The notes beneath the pieces were generated by a model that saw only the letters and a program-made list of their open reading frames with translations, searched no databases and was not told the DNA's origin. Of a stretch of DNA of 26,752 nt, positions 15,418-25,087 are shown one piece after another. The position numbers and the translations under genes are program-made. Source of the DNA: CAYWKS01 sp964458935 (lineage in GTDB: Bacteria > Planctomycetota > Phycisphaerae > Phycisphaerales > Zrk34). Location: positions 1 through 26,752 of the forward strand of contig CAYWKS010000036.1 of assembly GCA_964458935.1 (NCBI GenBank). The letters run 5' to 3'. Within the stretch, counting starts at the first letter, position 1. The number at the start of each line of letters is the position of its first letter.

Positions 15418-17742
15418 TCAGCCGGCGGCGGCGGAGGCGGGCTGTTGGGCGTGGTCCTCGGGTTGCTTCTTCTCGCCGGAGGGGTACTTGATGCGGCCGT
15501 GGTAGATGCCGGCGAGGCTTCGGCTGACCGATTCCTCGATGCGGTGCAGTTCTTCGAGGGTGAGGTTGGACTGGTCGAACTGCCCGTCCATGAGGCGTTT
15601 CATGGCGAGCTTGTGGACGAGTTGCTCGATGCGGCTGGCGGTGGGTTCGGCCATGGAGCGGCAGGCGGACTCGACGGTGTCGCAGAGCATGAGGATGGCC
15701 GCTTCCTTGGTCTGGGGCTTGGGCCCGGGGTAGCGGTATTCGAACTCGCTGGGCTGGGCCTTGTCGTCGCTCCTTTTCTGCATGGCGGCGTGGTAGAAGT
15801 ACTCGACGAGCGTGGTGCCGTGGTGCGACTCGATGAAGTGGACGAGGACGGGGGGCAGGCCGTACTCGCGTGCCATCTCGATGCCGTCCTTGACGTGTCC
15901 GACGATGATGAGCAGGCTCATGGCGGGGGAGAGCTTGTCGTGTCGGTTGGGCCCGCCGCCCTGGTTTTCGATGAAGTAGGAGGGCTTGTTCATCTTACCG
16001 ATGTCGTGGTAGTAGGCGGCGACGCGGCAGAGCAGGCCATCGACGCCGATGGCTTCGGCGGCGGCCTCGGCGATGACGGCGAGGTTGAGCGAGTGGTTGT
16101 AGGTGCCGGGTGCGGTCTGGGCGAGGCGTCGGAGCAGGGGCTGGTTGACGTCGCTGAGCTCGAGCAGGGTCATGGCGGTGGTGACCTTGAAGGCGCGTTC
16201 GACGAAGGGGAGGATGCCCAGGACGAAGAACCCGACGGCGACGGCGGCGACGAGGACCATGGCGGCCTCGGTACCGAGGGCGAGGAGGACGGGCTCGGAA
16301 AGGTTTCGCTCGGCGGCGCCGACGGCGAAGGTGGCGGCGCCGATGATGAGGCCGGTCACCAGTCCGGCGCGGATGAGGGTGCCGCGCTGGCGGATCTGTC
16401 GGAGCTGGAGCACGGCGAGCACGCAGCCGGTCATGACGACGAGGGTCAGGCCGACGGACAGCTCGAGGGCGAAGGCGATGAGTGCGGCGTGGATGACGCC
16501 GACGGCGATGGCGAGGGCCTGGTTGTAGGCGATGACGAGGATGACGGCGGCGAGCATGGCGCAACCTGCGGCGGCGGCGGTGGTGGACTCGGCGCCGGCG
16601 GGCTCGACGGCCCAGGCGAGAGCGAGTGTGCCCAGCAGCAAGGCGGTGAAGGCGAGTCCGCGCATCGGGTTCTCGGCGATCCGCGGGCGGAGGGCGAGGA
16701 CGCTGACGCCCAGGCCGAACGTGATGACCAGCACGATGAACACGGCGCCCGAGAGGGTGAGCCAGCGTTGCCAGGCGGGCTTCTGTGCGAGGTAGAGGGT
16801 GGTCTCGCGTTCGATCTTGGCGATGTCGGCCGGGTCGAGTGCGGCGCCGGCGTCGACGAGGACGTCGCCCTGCTCGTAGGAGAAGGGGATGGGCTCGACG
16901 GCCAGCCGTGCGGCCTGTCGCTGGGCCTTGGTCGCTTCGGTGTCGAGGGCGTAGCTGGGTTCGCGCAGGGCCTTGAGGTATGCGATGATGTTGGATTCGA
17001 TGAGGTCGGGGAAGGGCTTGACGAGCGAGCCGAAGGCGTTGTCGCGGGCTTCGTCGTTGGCGAGGTTGATCAGCAGGTCCTCGCTGACGGGGCGGGGCTC
17101 GTTGCCGTTGACCATGAGCTTGATGCGTGTGGCGCCGGGCTGCTTCTCCTGCTGGTACTGCTCCTGCCTGACGACCGGCGCCCATCGCAGGGCGGAGAGG
17201 AGCTGGTCGACCATGCGCTGCCACTCGGCGGTGGGCTTGCCTTCCTGGGGATCGCGGAACTGTCGGAGCAGGGACAGGACGTTGTTGTTCAGGCCGAACT
17301 GGTTGGCGGTTTCGGGCGGGACCTGGCCGATGGTCTGGGCTTCACCGATGACGACGGGCAGGCTGAGCAGGGTCTGGCGGACGCGTTCGAAGTAGGAGGG
17401 GTTGGGCTTGTAGACGGCGGGGGCGTTCTGGGCGGCGTAGTCGCGCTGGTCTTCGGTGCGTTCCTGGTTGATCCACTGGAAGCTGACGCGGCTGACGACG
17501 GCGTCGTCGATGACCTGGCCGGGCCGGTAATCGATCTCGGAACGGGCGTGGAGGACGAGCAGGCTGGCGAGGACGAAGAACAGGGCCATGAAGGCGATGC
17601 CCCATCCGACGTCGCGGCGGCTGAGCACGGCGCGGAGTCCGGGTCGCACGGGGCCGACAGCCTTGCGGACCTCGCGTCGTCGCGAGCGAGGGGGTGCGGG
17701 CTTGGCCGGCTTGGCGGGTTTGGTGGGCTTGGCTTGAGCCAT
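15418..17742 (-). CDS. pgpH: Membrane HD-domain phosphodiesterase, PgpH/YqfF family
   Basis: This encodes 774 residues with the full 7TM-HD architecture. A basic Lys/Pro-rich cytoplasmic N terminus (1-45) is followed by TM1 at about 47-65, a large extracytoplasmic 7TMR-HDED domain (about 66-330), a group of transmembrane helices (about 335-540), then a cytoplasmic HD domain. Metal-binding residues are seen in AAYYHDIGKMNKPSYF (HDIG at 579-582), NRHDKLSP, GHVKDG, FIESHHGTTLVEYF and LCDTVESA. Characterised family members hydrolyse cyclic di-AMP to pApA, so the same role is expected here. The Ala/Pro/Gln tail is unremarkable. The ATG at 17742 lacks a strong ribosome site; TACAAT on the minus strand at 17784-17789 could be a -10 box. 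It follows phoH and a small gene, a variant of the known phoH-pgpH-ybeY neighbourhood. ybeY does not follow. Confidence 0.93.
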   Translation of the reverse strand: MAQAKPTKPAKPAKPAPPRSRRREVRKAVGPVRPGLRAVLSRRDVGWGIAFMALFFVLASLLVLHARSEIDYRPGQVIDDAVVSRVSFQWINQERTEDQRDYAAQNAPAVYKPNPSYFERVRQTLLSLPVVIGEAQTIGQVPPETANQFGLNNNVLSLLRQFRDPQEGKPTAEWQRMVDQLLSALRWAPVVRQEQYQQEKQPGATRIKLMVNGNEPRPVSEDLLINLANDEARDNAFGSLVKPFPDLIESNIIAYLKALREPSYALDTEATKAQRQAARLAVEPIPFSYEQGDVLVDAGAALDPADIAKIERETTLYLAQKPAWQRWLTLSGAVFIVLVITFGLGVSVLALRPRIAENPMRGLAFTALLLGTLALAWAVEPAGAESTTAAAAGCAMLAAVILVIAYNQALAIAVGVIHAALIAFALELSVGLTLVVMTGCVLAVLQLRQIRQRGTLIRAGLVTGLIIGAATFAVGAAERNLSEPVLLALGTEAAMVLVAAVAVGFFVLGILPFVERAFKVTTAMTLLELSDVNQPLLRRLAQTAPGTYNHSLNLAVIAEAAAEAIGVDGLLCRVAAYYHDIGKMNKPSYFIENQGGGPNRHDKLSPAMSLLIIVGHVKDGIEMAREYGLPPVLVHFIESHHGTTLVEYFYHAAMQKRSDDKAQPSEFEYRYPGPKPQTKEAAILMLCDTVESACRSMAEPTASRIEQLVHKLAMKRLMDGQFDQSNLTLEELHRIEESVSRSLAGIYHGRIKYPSGEKKQPEDHAQQPASAAAG

Positions 17743-17916
17743 GAAACTTCAGGGACCGAACGGGCCTTGAAACGCGAGGGCGTATTGTACCTCCATCGGG
17801 CGGATCGGGGCCACATTCCAGCCACAGGGCTCTGGCGAGCGCTGATTCGGGGCATGATGCCGATTTGCCGAAGGCGGCTGTGGAACGCCGCCGCTTGGTG
17901 CGGCGTGCATGGGCCG

Positions 17917-18243
17917 CTACGGGCCGCGATGACTTAAATCCACGAACCAGCGGTCATGGCGGACCAGCCGATCCACATGATGGGCCGGTCGAAATACCGC
18001 GCGGACCCATTCGCTTTCGGTTCGATAACTGGGGTGCAGTTCAACATGGGTTGGCCAGCCGTCCGGTGGCGTTGGCCAGCCGTCCGATGGTGTAAGGCCG
18101 GCAGCGATCCCGGCCCCGTCCGGATGCAACATGGCGCAGTAAGCACCCATGTATGTGCCGAAGGCGATCACACCAGCCAGGCACGTCGCCGCGGCCCACA
18201 GGAAGATCCGGTGCGGCCAGGCCTTCGAGCGGTCACTTGGCAT
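17917..18243 (-). CDS. Small single-pass membrane protein between phoH and pgpH
   Basis: This encodes 108 residues with no recognised family. It starts with ATG at 18243, inside the last codons of phoH (11-bp overlap), which suggests translational coupling. Residues 1-12 are basic (MPSDRSKAWPHR), then comes one hydrophobic helix at about 13-38 (IFLWAAATCLAGVIAFGTYM). After that there is a Gly/Pro/Trp stretch with a duplicated DGWPT motif, and a basic/aromatic C-terminal part with VRAVFRPAHHVDRLVRHDRWF. The positive N terminus favours N-in, with the tail outside. The start overlap and membrane helix support a real gene. No homologue is known to me and a shifted frame also stays open for 70 codons, so confidence is moderate. 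Confidence 0.55.
   Translation of the reverse strand: MPSDRSKAWPHRIFLWAAATCLAGVIAFGTYMGAYCAMLHPDGAGIAAGLTPSDGWPTPPDGWPTHVELHPSYRTESEWVRAVFRPAHHVDRLVRHDRWFVDLSHRGP
18050..18091. repeat. Tandem 21-bp repeat, two copies
   Basis: Two adjacent 21-bp units begin GTTGGCCAGCCGTCCG and differ at 2 of 21 positions. They lie inside the small membrane-protein gene. Read on the minus strand they encode the duplicated SDGWPTP/PDGWPTH segment. The length is a multiple of three, so gain or loss of a unit keeps the frame. Confidence 0.85.
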
Positions 18244-19210
18244 TGCCTTGTTCCCCGTAGGCCTCGACGATGCGCTGCACGAGCGAGTGGCGGACGATGT
18301 CGCCCTTCTCCAGCGTGATGAACCCGATCCCGGGGACGCGTTTGAGGCGTCGGACGGCGTCGATCAGGCCGCTGGTCTCGCCGGGGGGCAGGTCGATCTG
18401 GCTGGTGTCGCCGGTGATGATCATCTTGCCGCCGTGGCCGAGGCGGGTGAGGAACATCTGCATCTGGGCCTTGGTGGTGTTCTGTGCCTCGTCCATGATG
18501 ATAACGGCGTCGTTGAGGGTGCGGCCGCGCATGAAGGCGAGGGGCACGACCTCGATGAGGTCGCCGTGCATGAAGCGCTGGACCTGTTCGAAGGGGGCCA
18601 TGTCGTGCAGGGCGTCGAGCAGCGGGCGCAGGTAGGGGTTGACCTTCTGTTGCATGTCGCCGGGGAGGAAGCCGAGCTTTTCGCCGGCCTCGACGGCGGG
18701 CCGGACGAGCACGAGCTTGCGAGTGCGGCCGTGCTTGAGCATGGCGACGGCGGCGGCGACGGCGAGGTAGGTCTTGCCGGTGCCGGCGGGCCCGGTGCAG
18801 AAGATCATGTCGTGGGCGCGGATGGCGTCGAGGTAGCGGCGCTGGCCGGCGCTCTTGGGGCGGATGCGTCGGCCCTGGATGTAGACGTCGATGTTGTCGT
18901 CGTCGTCGGCCCACGGGTCGGTGCCGTGGCGGGAGGTCGGGCCGGTCGTGTTGGCCGAGCCGATGCGGTGGATGTGCTCGACGACCTGGCCCTTGGAGAG
19001 GTGTCGTTGGTCGCGGGCGGCTTGGGCGAGGACGTGGACGGCCTCGGCGGCGCGGTTGACCGCCGCGCCTTCGCCGCTCAGCCGTACCGCGCCGTTGCGC
19101 GACGTGGCTCGCACGTCGAACGCCTCGCGGATGAGTTTGAGGTGGCTTTCCGCGGGGCCGAGCACGGCCACCGGGTCCACGTTTTCGTCGAGCGTGATGG
19201 TCAGTTCCAA
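18233..19210 (-). CDS. phoH: PhoH-family ATPase
   Basis: This 325-residue cytoplasmic P-loop ATPase of the PhoH/YbeZ type has an N-terminal KH-like region (about 1-85), a linker of about 25 residues rich in Asp (WADDDDNIDVY), then the ATPase core. Motifs are Walker A GPAGTGKT at 140-147, VRPAVEAGEKLGFLPGD at 169-185, Walker B VIIMDEAQN at 236-244 and the sensor-like ITGDTSQIDLP. The C-terminal segment DIVRHSLVQRIVEAYG is conserved in the family. Homologues are linked to RNA metabolism and often sit beside ybeY. The start is TTG at 19210; I see no ATG or GTG upstream in frame. A TATAAT box lies on this strand about 57 bp upstream. It overlaps the small gene downstream by 11 bp and is the first gene of the phoH-small protein-pgpH group. 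Confidence 0.95.
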   Translation of the reverse strand: MELTITLDENVDPVAVLGPAESHLKLIREAFDVRATSRNGAVRLSGEGAAVNRAAEAVHVLAQAARDQRHLSKGQVVEHIHRIGSANTTGPTSRHGTDPWADDDDNIDVYIQGRRIRPKSAGQRRYLDAIRAHDMIFCTGPAGTGKTYLAVAAAVAMLKHGRTRKLVLVRPAVEAGEKLGFLPGDMQQKVNPYLRPLLDALHDMAPFEQVQRFMHGDLIEVVPLAFMRGRTLNDAVIIMDEAQNTTKAQMQMFLTRLGHGGKMIITGDTSQIDLPPGETSGLIDAVRRLKRVPGIGFITLEKGDIVRHSLVQRIVEAYGEQGNAK

Positions 19211-19266
19211 GCCTGCGATCTCGGCAAAGTCGGGGGCGGCGACTTGATTCGCCGCGGAAACGGACC

Positions 19267-19272
19267 ATTATA
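19267..19272 (-). promoter_or_regulatory. Candidate -10 box for phoH
   Basis: The minus strand reads TATAAT, a perfect sigma-70 -10 hexamer, in the 67-bp divergent interval between phoH and the lipoprotein gene. It would start a leader of about 50 nt for phoH. No good -35 box is seen at the right distance. Confidence 0.4.
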
Positions 19273-19277
19273 CCGAC

Positions 19278-19703
19278 ATGCGATCGGCGACCGGACCAAC
19301 AGCGAAGGCGATGGCGGCGATGTGCGCGGCGGCGTGGGTGTTGTGCGGCTGCCTGGGCGAGCCGGCGTCGCTCACCGGCGAGCGGATCGCGGGCCTGGCC
19401 GAGGCGGACGGGGTGGCGTACGGCGTGAACATCGACGACATGGCGGCGCTGGCGCCCATCGCGATCGAGCGGATGCACTGGGGCCTGGCGAGCCAGACGA
19501 ACCGGGTCACCGCGCTGCGGACCGAGGCGTGGACGCCCGACGACCGGCCGGTCACGATCGTCGCGCACACGCTCGGCGACCGCACGGTGGAGGTGCGGGT
19601 TCGGGTGGGGCGTTTCGGCGACGCCGAGCTCGAACAGCGGCTGCACGATACGTTGAATACTGTCATCGCGGACCACCGCGAGAATCAGGGGCGCCAGGAC
19701 TGA
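19278..19703 (+). CDS. Small lipoprotein, DUF3568-like
   Basis: This encodes 141 residues. It begins MRSATGPTAK, followed by a hydrophobic stretch ending VLCGC, where Cys25 fits a lipobox, so the protein is probably lipid-anchored in the envelope. The C-terminal part is a compact domain with VTALRTEAWTPDDRP, VRVRVGRFGDAELEQRL and LNTVIADH. The VRVG-x-FGD pattern recalls the DUF3568 lipoproteins; this is recognition from memory and not certain. The ribosome site is weak at ATG 19278. ATG 19311 is possible but leaves almost no charged residues before the hydrophobic core. cinA follows 60 bp downstream on the same strand. The function is unknown. Confidence 0.7.
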   Translation: MRSATGPTAKAMAAMCAAAWVLCGCLGEPASLTGERIAGLAEADGVAYGVNIDDMAALAPIAIERMHWGLASQTNRVTALRTEAWTPDDRPVTIVAHTLGDRTVEVRVRVGRFGDAELEQRLHDTLNTVIADHRENQGRQD

Positions 19704-19763
19704 CCCGGTGCGACCCGGGTGCCGCCCGACCCCGCTTCATGACTTTGCGCATCATCATCGCCC

Positions 19764-21005
19764 ATGCACGCGATTATCCTTTCGATCGGTGACGAGCTGG
19801 CCCTCGGCCAGACGGTGGACACGAACGCGGCGTGGCTGAGCGCGCGGCTCGCCGGCCGGGGGGTCTTCACCCAGCGGCACGAGACGGTCGCGGATGATCG
19901 GCCGGCCATCGCTCAGGCCATCCGCCGGGCCACCGAGGAGGCGGAGCTGGTCATCTCGACCGGCGGGCTCGGGCCGACCGACGACGACCTGACGCGGTTC
20001 GCCCTGGCCGATGTGCTGGGCGTGGAGCTGGAGCGCGACGCGTCGGCGCTGGCGGAGATCGCGTCGTTCTTCCAGCGTCGCGGGCGGACGATGAACCCGC
20101 GCAATATTGTGCAGGCGATGTGCCCGCGCGGGGCGACGATGCTGACCAACCCCGCGGGCACCGCCCCGGGCATCGCCGTCCGCCACGGCCGCGCCCGGGC
20201 CTATTTCTTCCCCGGCGTGCCGCGCGAGATGCACGCGATGTGGGAGCGGCACGTCCTGCCCGCGCTGCCCGAACGCGACGGCGCGGTCATCCTCACCACC
20301 ACGATCCACACCTTCGGCAAGGGTGAAAGCGACATCGCGGCCATGCTCGGCGATCTCATGGCACGCGATCGCAACCCGACCGTCGGCACCACCGTCAGCA
20401 ACGGCGTGGTCGCCGCCCGCATCCGCAGCGTCTTCCCCGACGCCGACACCGCCCGCGGGCAACTCGACGACACCGCGGCGCTGGTCGAGCGGGCGCTGGG
20501 CACGCTCGTGTTCGGGCGCGACGAGACCGACCTCGCCGCCGTTGTCGGGCGTTTGCTCACCGAGGCCGGCAAGACCCTCGTCACCGCCGAGTCGTGCACC
20601 GGCGGGATGATCGGGCAGATGCTCACCGCCCGCCCCGGCGCCAGCGACTACTACCCCGGGGGGTGGGTCGTATACTCCAATGACATGAAGCACCAACAAC
20701 TGGGGGTGCGCCCGCGGACGCTCGAAGTGCACGGCGCGGTCAGCGAGGCGGTCGCGGTCGAGCTCGCCGAGGGCGCCCGCCGCCGCGGCGGCGCCGACTA
20801 CGCCGTCTCGGTCACCGGCGTCGCCGGGCCCACCGGCGGCACCGACGCCAAGCCGGTCGGCCTGGTCTGCTTCGGCCTCGACGGGCCGGACGGCGCCACC
20901 AGCGCCACCCACCACTTCCCGGGGGATCGGCCCGACGTCCGCCTGCGCTCGGCGCTGTTCGCGCTGAACATGGTGAGGCTGGCGCTGCTGGACGCGTCGG
21001 GCTGA
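19764..21005 (+). CDS. cinA: CinA family protein with NMN deamidase domain
   Basis: This encodes 413 residues with the standard two-domain CinA layout. The N-terminal molybdopterin-binding-like (COG1058) domain carries SIGDELALGQTVDTNAAWL at 7-25 and STGGLGPTDDDLTRFA at 65-80, and continues through PGVPREMHAMW at 150-160. The C-terminal PncC domain has TAESCTGGMIGQMLT at 274-288, VVYSNDMKHQQLGV at 302-315 and SVTGVAGPTGGTDAKPVGLV at 349-368. PncC converts nicotinamide mononucleotide to nicotinic acid mononucleotide in pyridine nucleotide salvage, and the N-terminal domain can cleave ADP-ribose or FAD-type substrates. nadK elsewhere in the window acts in the same NAD economy, but they are not linked in an operon. 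The gene converges on the Wzc-like gene with only 2 bp between the stop codons. Confidence 0.95.
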   Translation: MHAIILSIGDELALGQTVDTNAAWLSARLAGRGVFTQRHETVADDRPAIAQAIRRATEEAELVISTGGLGPTDDDLTRFALADVLGVELERDASALAEIASFFQRRGRTMNPRNIVQAMCPRGATMLTNPAGTAPGIAVRHGRARAYFFPGVPREMHAMWERHVLPALPERDGAVILTTTIHTFGKGESDIAAMLGDLMARDRNPTVGTTVSNGVVAARIRSVFPDADTARGQLDDTAALVERALGTLVFGRDETDLAAVVGRLLTEAGKTLVTAESCTGGMIGQMLTARPGASDYYPGGWVVYSNDMKHQQLGVRPRTLEVHGAVSEAVAVELAEGARRRGGADYAVSVTGVAGPTGGTDAKPVGLVCFGLDGPDGATSATHHFPGDRPDVRLRSALFALNMVRLALLDASG

Positions 21006-21007
21006 GC

Positions 21008-23104
21008 TCAGGCGCCGCGGCGCAGTTGCTTGAGATGGAAGATCGGCTCGGCCGAGTCCGCCGCGTGCGCGGCGGGCTCTTCGTGCGGGGCCTGGTCGCC
21101 GCCGCTGCTGCGCGAGCGGCTGCCCGCGCCGCCGTACCGCCGTGCCGCGTCGGCCAGCCGCGCCTTGTTGAACACCAGCGCCACCCGGTCGTTGCCGAGC
21201 TGTTCGAAATGGTCGAGCGTCGCCTGGACGGCGGCGAGCGGTCGATCCCGCCCGACGACCAGGAGCGAGCGATCGGCGAGGCTGATCACGGGGCTCGCCT
21301 CGGTGGCCTGCAAGGCCGGGCCGGTGTCGGCGATGATGACGTCGAAGCGTCCGGCCGCCTGCTCGACGATGCGGTGGACCACGGCGACCGAGAGCCGGTC
21401 GGGCGTGATGCCGGGGGCCTGTCCGGTCGGGCAGATCGCGAGGTTGTCCGTGTGGGTCGCGTGGATGGCCGCGGCGCCGAGCGGGCCGGCGATGAGGTCG
21501 GTCAGCCCGGGCCGGCCGGTCGTGCCCGTGCGTCGAGTCAGGCCCGCGCCGATCAGGTCCGCATCGATCATCAGCGTGCGGCAGCCCGACGCGGCGAAGC
21601 TGCGTGCCACGGCCAGCGCGAGCCGGCTCTTGCCGTCGCCCGGGCCGGGGCTGGTAAACGCGAACAGCGGTACCCCCTCGGCGGGCCCGGAGCTCAGCAG
21701 CCGGTGGCGCAACTGGTGGACGCAGCGTTCGGCCAGCTCGCGGACGCGCGGGTCGCCGGTCCATTGGGGCATGACGGCCCACAGCGTTGCGGCGGTGTCC
21801 AGTTGCTCGAGTTGTTCGGGCACGCGGCAGCGGCGATCCAGCAGCGCCAGGCCGAGCATCAGCGCGATCGCCGCGACCGCTCCGCCGCCGGCGCCCAGCA
21901 TCAGCGCCGCTCGCTGGCGGCCGGTGCTCACGTGCATCGGCAGCTCGCCGTAGGAGGCGATGGCCGCATCGATCGGCTGGGCATGGTTGGCGTCCTGAGC
22001 GGCCTGCTGCTGCTGGATCATCAGCTCGCGGAGTTGCCAGCCGTGGCTCTCGAGCTGCGCCTGCAGCGCCGCAACCTCGGCGGCGGCGCCGCTGAGTTGC
22101 CGCAGGTCGGCGGTGACTTGCGCGCGGCGCTGCTCGGCCCGCCGCCGCGCCGCCGCCAGCTCGCCCGGGGTCGCCGACGCCGAAACGCCCGCCGTCGACT
22201 CGTGAATCGTCGTCAGCTCCTGCAACGCGTCGATCCGCAGGTTCACGCCGACCACCGTCGGGTGGTTCGGGCCGAACCGGCTGAACAACGCCCCGCGATG
22301 CGCCAGGGCGGCCGCGAGCTCCGAGCGGAGGTCGGCCAGCGTGCGCTCGCGTTGGCGGGTGTCGGCATCGGACAGGCTCGTGGCCGGCCCGTCAAGGTCC
22401 ATCAGCAGGTCATTGATCCGGTCGAGCTGGCGGCGCTGCGCGTCCTGCGACGCTTGCAGGGCGTCCACGCCGCCGTACGGCGCCGCGATCTCGCCGAGTC
22501 GGCGACGCAGCTCCGCATGACGGGCCCGGCAATCCGCAACACGCCGCGCCAGTATCTCGTGCGCCCGTGATGCGGCCTCGCGCAGCCGCTCGCAGCGAAA
22601 CGACATGTACGCGTCGAGCAGGGCGTTCACCCCGGACTGGGCGCGCGTCGGCGATTCGTTGCGCACGCGGATGGTGATGATCGACTCGTCGTTGACGTAA
22701 TCGGTGTCGACGAACTGCCGCAGCCGGTGCAGGCCTTCTTCTGCGACCGGCCAGCCGGTCCGCTGCATCCGCGGGTCGTCGAGCGCTTTCTCCAGGACCT
22801 GGCGCGAAGTGAGGAAGCGGAGCTGCGCCCGGCTGAACAACCGACCGCGACTGGGGCCGGGCTGTTCGAGGCTCGAATCCAGCTTCGCCCGCGCCGGATT
22901 CAGGTCCAGCAGGCCCGTGCTCAGGTACATCGGCCGCGCCTGATGGTTCGCAATCGCGACCCCCAACAGGGCCAGTGCCGCGACGAGAAGCGCCGCGAGG
23001 CGGTATCGACCACGCATGGCATGGTGGACCCGGAACCACAACTCATTCGGCCGTTCTGACGGGAACAGCAGTTCCCGATAGAACTCGCCATTGCTCTTCG
23101 GCAC
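21008..23104 (-). CDS. Wzc-like polysaccharide chain-length/BY-kinase-type protein
   Basis: This encodes 698 residues. It starts with GTG at 23104, with GAGGGG 8-9 nt upstream. TM1 at about 35-52 and TM2 at about 400-425 bracket a periplasmic Wzz-like domain with long helical, Arg/Gln-rich coiled-coil regions (for example 170-345). The cytoplasmic part is a MinD/BY-kinase-like ATPase: Walker A GPGDGKS at 487-493, Walker A' LMIDADLIG at about 511-519 and Walker B VIIADTGP at about 589-596. Such proteins control polymer length and export of exopolysaccharide. Typical BY-kinases end in a tyrosine cluster. Here the last 45 residues are Ser/Arg/Ala-rich with a single Tyr, so autophosphorylation of the usual kind is doubtful. 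No other polysaccharide gene is adjacent in the window. Confidence 0.88.
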   Translation of the reverse strand: MPKSNGEFYRELLFPSERPNELWFRVHHAMRGRYRLAALLVAALALLGVAIANHQARPMYLSTGLLDLNPARAKLDSSLEQPGPSRGRLFSRAQLRFLTSRQVLEKALDDPRMQRTGWPVAEEGLHRLRQFVDTDYVNDESIITIRVRNESPTRAQSGVNALLDAYMSFRCERLREAASRAHEILARRVADCRARHAELRRRLGEIAAPYGGVDALQASQDAQRRQLDRINDLLMDLDGPATSLSDADTRQRERTLADLRSELAAALAHRGALFSRFGPNHPTVVGVNLRIDALQELTTIHESTAGVSASATPGELAAARRRAEQRRAQVTADLRQLSGAAAEVAALQAQLESHGWQLRELMIQQQQAAQDANHAQPIDAAIASYGELPMHVSTGRQRAALMLGAGGGAVAAIALMLGLALLDRRCRVPEQLEQLDTAATLWAVMPQWTGDPRVRELAERCVHQLRHRLLSSGPAEGVPLFAFTSPGPGDGKSRLALAVARSFAASGCRTLMIDADLIGAGLTRRTGTTGRPGLTDLIAGPLGAAAIHATHTDNLAICPTGQAPGITPDRLSVAVVHRIVEQAAGRFDVIIADTGPALQATEASPVISLADRSLLVVGRDRPLAAVQATLDHFEQLGNDRVALVFNKARLADAARRYGGAGSRSRSSGGDQAPHEEPAAHAADSAEPIFHLKQLRRGA

Positions 23105-23463
23105 CGACTCGACCCCTCATCACAACAAAACCCCAGTCGTGCCAGTATGTGCCTGACCCGCGCGCACACGCGAGCCCGGTCTGTCCAGTCCGTTCAAGCA
23201 TCGACGGTTCGCGTGAGCCGATTGAGTAGGGCTTACTCGCACCAGGAGAAAACGTGTCCGCCGGCGCGATCATGCACGTCCGGATAAGCACGCCGGCAAA
23301 GGCTGTCACGCCGCGTCGCACCGGGGTGAAGTCGCCTGTCGCCCTGCTGTGCGCACGATACAGGCATTTCGCCAGGCTAGTGATGCGTAAATCAGCAGTA
23401 CTATTCCGCTGGGAGTGCCTATATGGGCATCATGGTTGGCGTTGTGGGTGAATTGGGGGCATC

Positions 23464-23479
23464 TGGCACGGCGGTTGTA
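23464..23479 (+). promoter_or_regulatory. Sigma-54-like promoter of amtB
   Basis: TGGCACG (23464-23470), four bases, then TTGTA (23475-23479) match the sigma-54 consensus TGGCACG-N4-TTGCW at all but one position. The spacing is exact: GG and GT are 12 bp apart. The base before it is C, also consensus. Predicted transcription starts near 23490, about 90 nt upstream of amtB. Nitrogen-controlled sigma-54 transcription of ammonium transporters is well known, so the context is apt. The C-to-T change at -12 is the weak point. Confidence 0.55.
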
Positions 23480-23568
23480 TCGCGAACGGGTGTGAGTGCC
23501 GGCCGCGGCGTAGCGGTGCGGCTTCGAAGGAGAACGGTCTCGGCCCCCTCGGGCCCACGCCCCTTTGC

Positions 23569-23576
23569 AGGAGGTG
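23569..23576 (+). promoter_or_regulatory. Strong ribosome binding site deciding a TTG start
   Basis: AGGAGGTG is nearly the full anti-16S complement and ends 4 nt before TTG at 23581. The nearest ATG in frame is 39 nt further downstream (residue 14), too far to use this site. The placement therefore fixes TTG as the amtB start. Confidence 0.85.
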
Positions 23577-23580
23577 TCCC

Positions 23581-25041
<1,461 letters not shown>

Positions 25042-25087
25042 CAAGCATACCTAGCCATCGCCTCACTCATGGCTGTCGGTTGCGGGT

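Larger units (their letters stand above)
23105..23580. other. 476-bp divergent regulatory region upstream of amtB
   Basis: The region separates the Wzc-like gene (minus) from amtB (plus). It holds the sigma-54-like promoter at 23464-23479 and a leader of about 90 nt ending in a strong ribosome site. A short frame beginning GTG at 23254 has AGGAG 5 nt upstream and would code for 65 residues, but its composition is unlike the neighbouring proteins and I do not call it a gene. A TGGCACG on the minus strand near 23136-23142 lacks a matching -12 element. Confidence 0.55.

Noticed and set aside
13201..17937. Antisense open frames of 628 and 830 codons over the GGDEF and pgpH genes
   Set aside because: They mirror the codon pattern of the real genes. 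The 830-codon product is an implausible Gly/Asp/Glu/Val-rich string with no ribosome site.
19755..21782. A 675-codon minus-strand frame across cinA and part of the Wzc-like gene
   Set aside because: It covers cinA antisense and then the Wzc-like gene in the wrong frame. The product is Arg/Pro-rich with no domain.
23136..23142. TGGCACG on the minus strand upstream of the Wzc-like gene as a third sigma-54 promoter
   Set aside because: The -12 position reads GGGTT instead of TTGCW, so the second half of the promoter is missing.
23254..23451. A 65-codon frame starting GTG with AGGAG 5 nt upstream
   Set aside because: The ribosome site is good, but the product is Arg-rich with no signal or domain. 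It lies in the amtB regulatory region, and there is no evidence beyond the start site.
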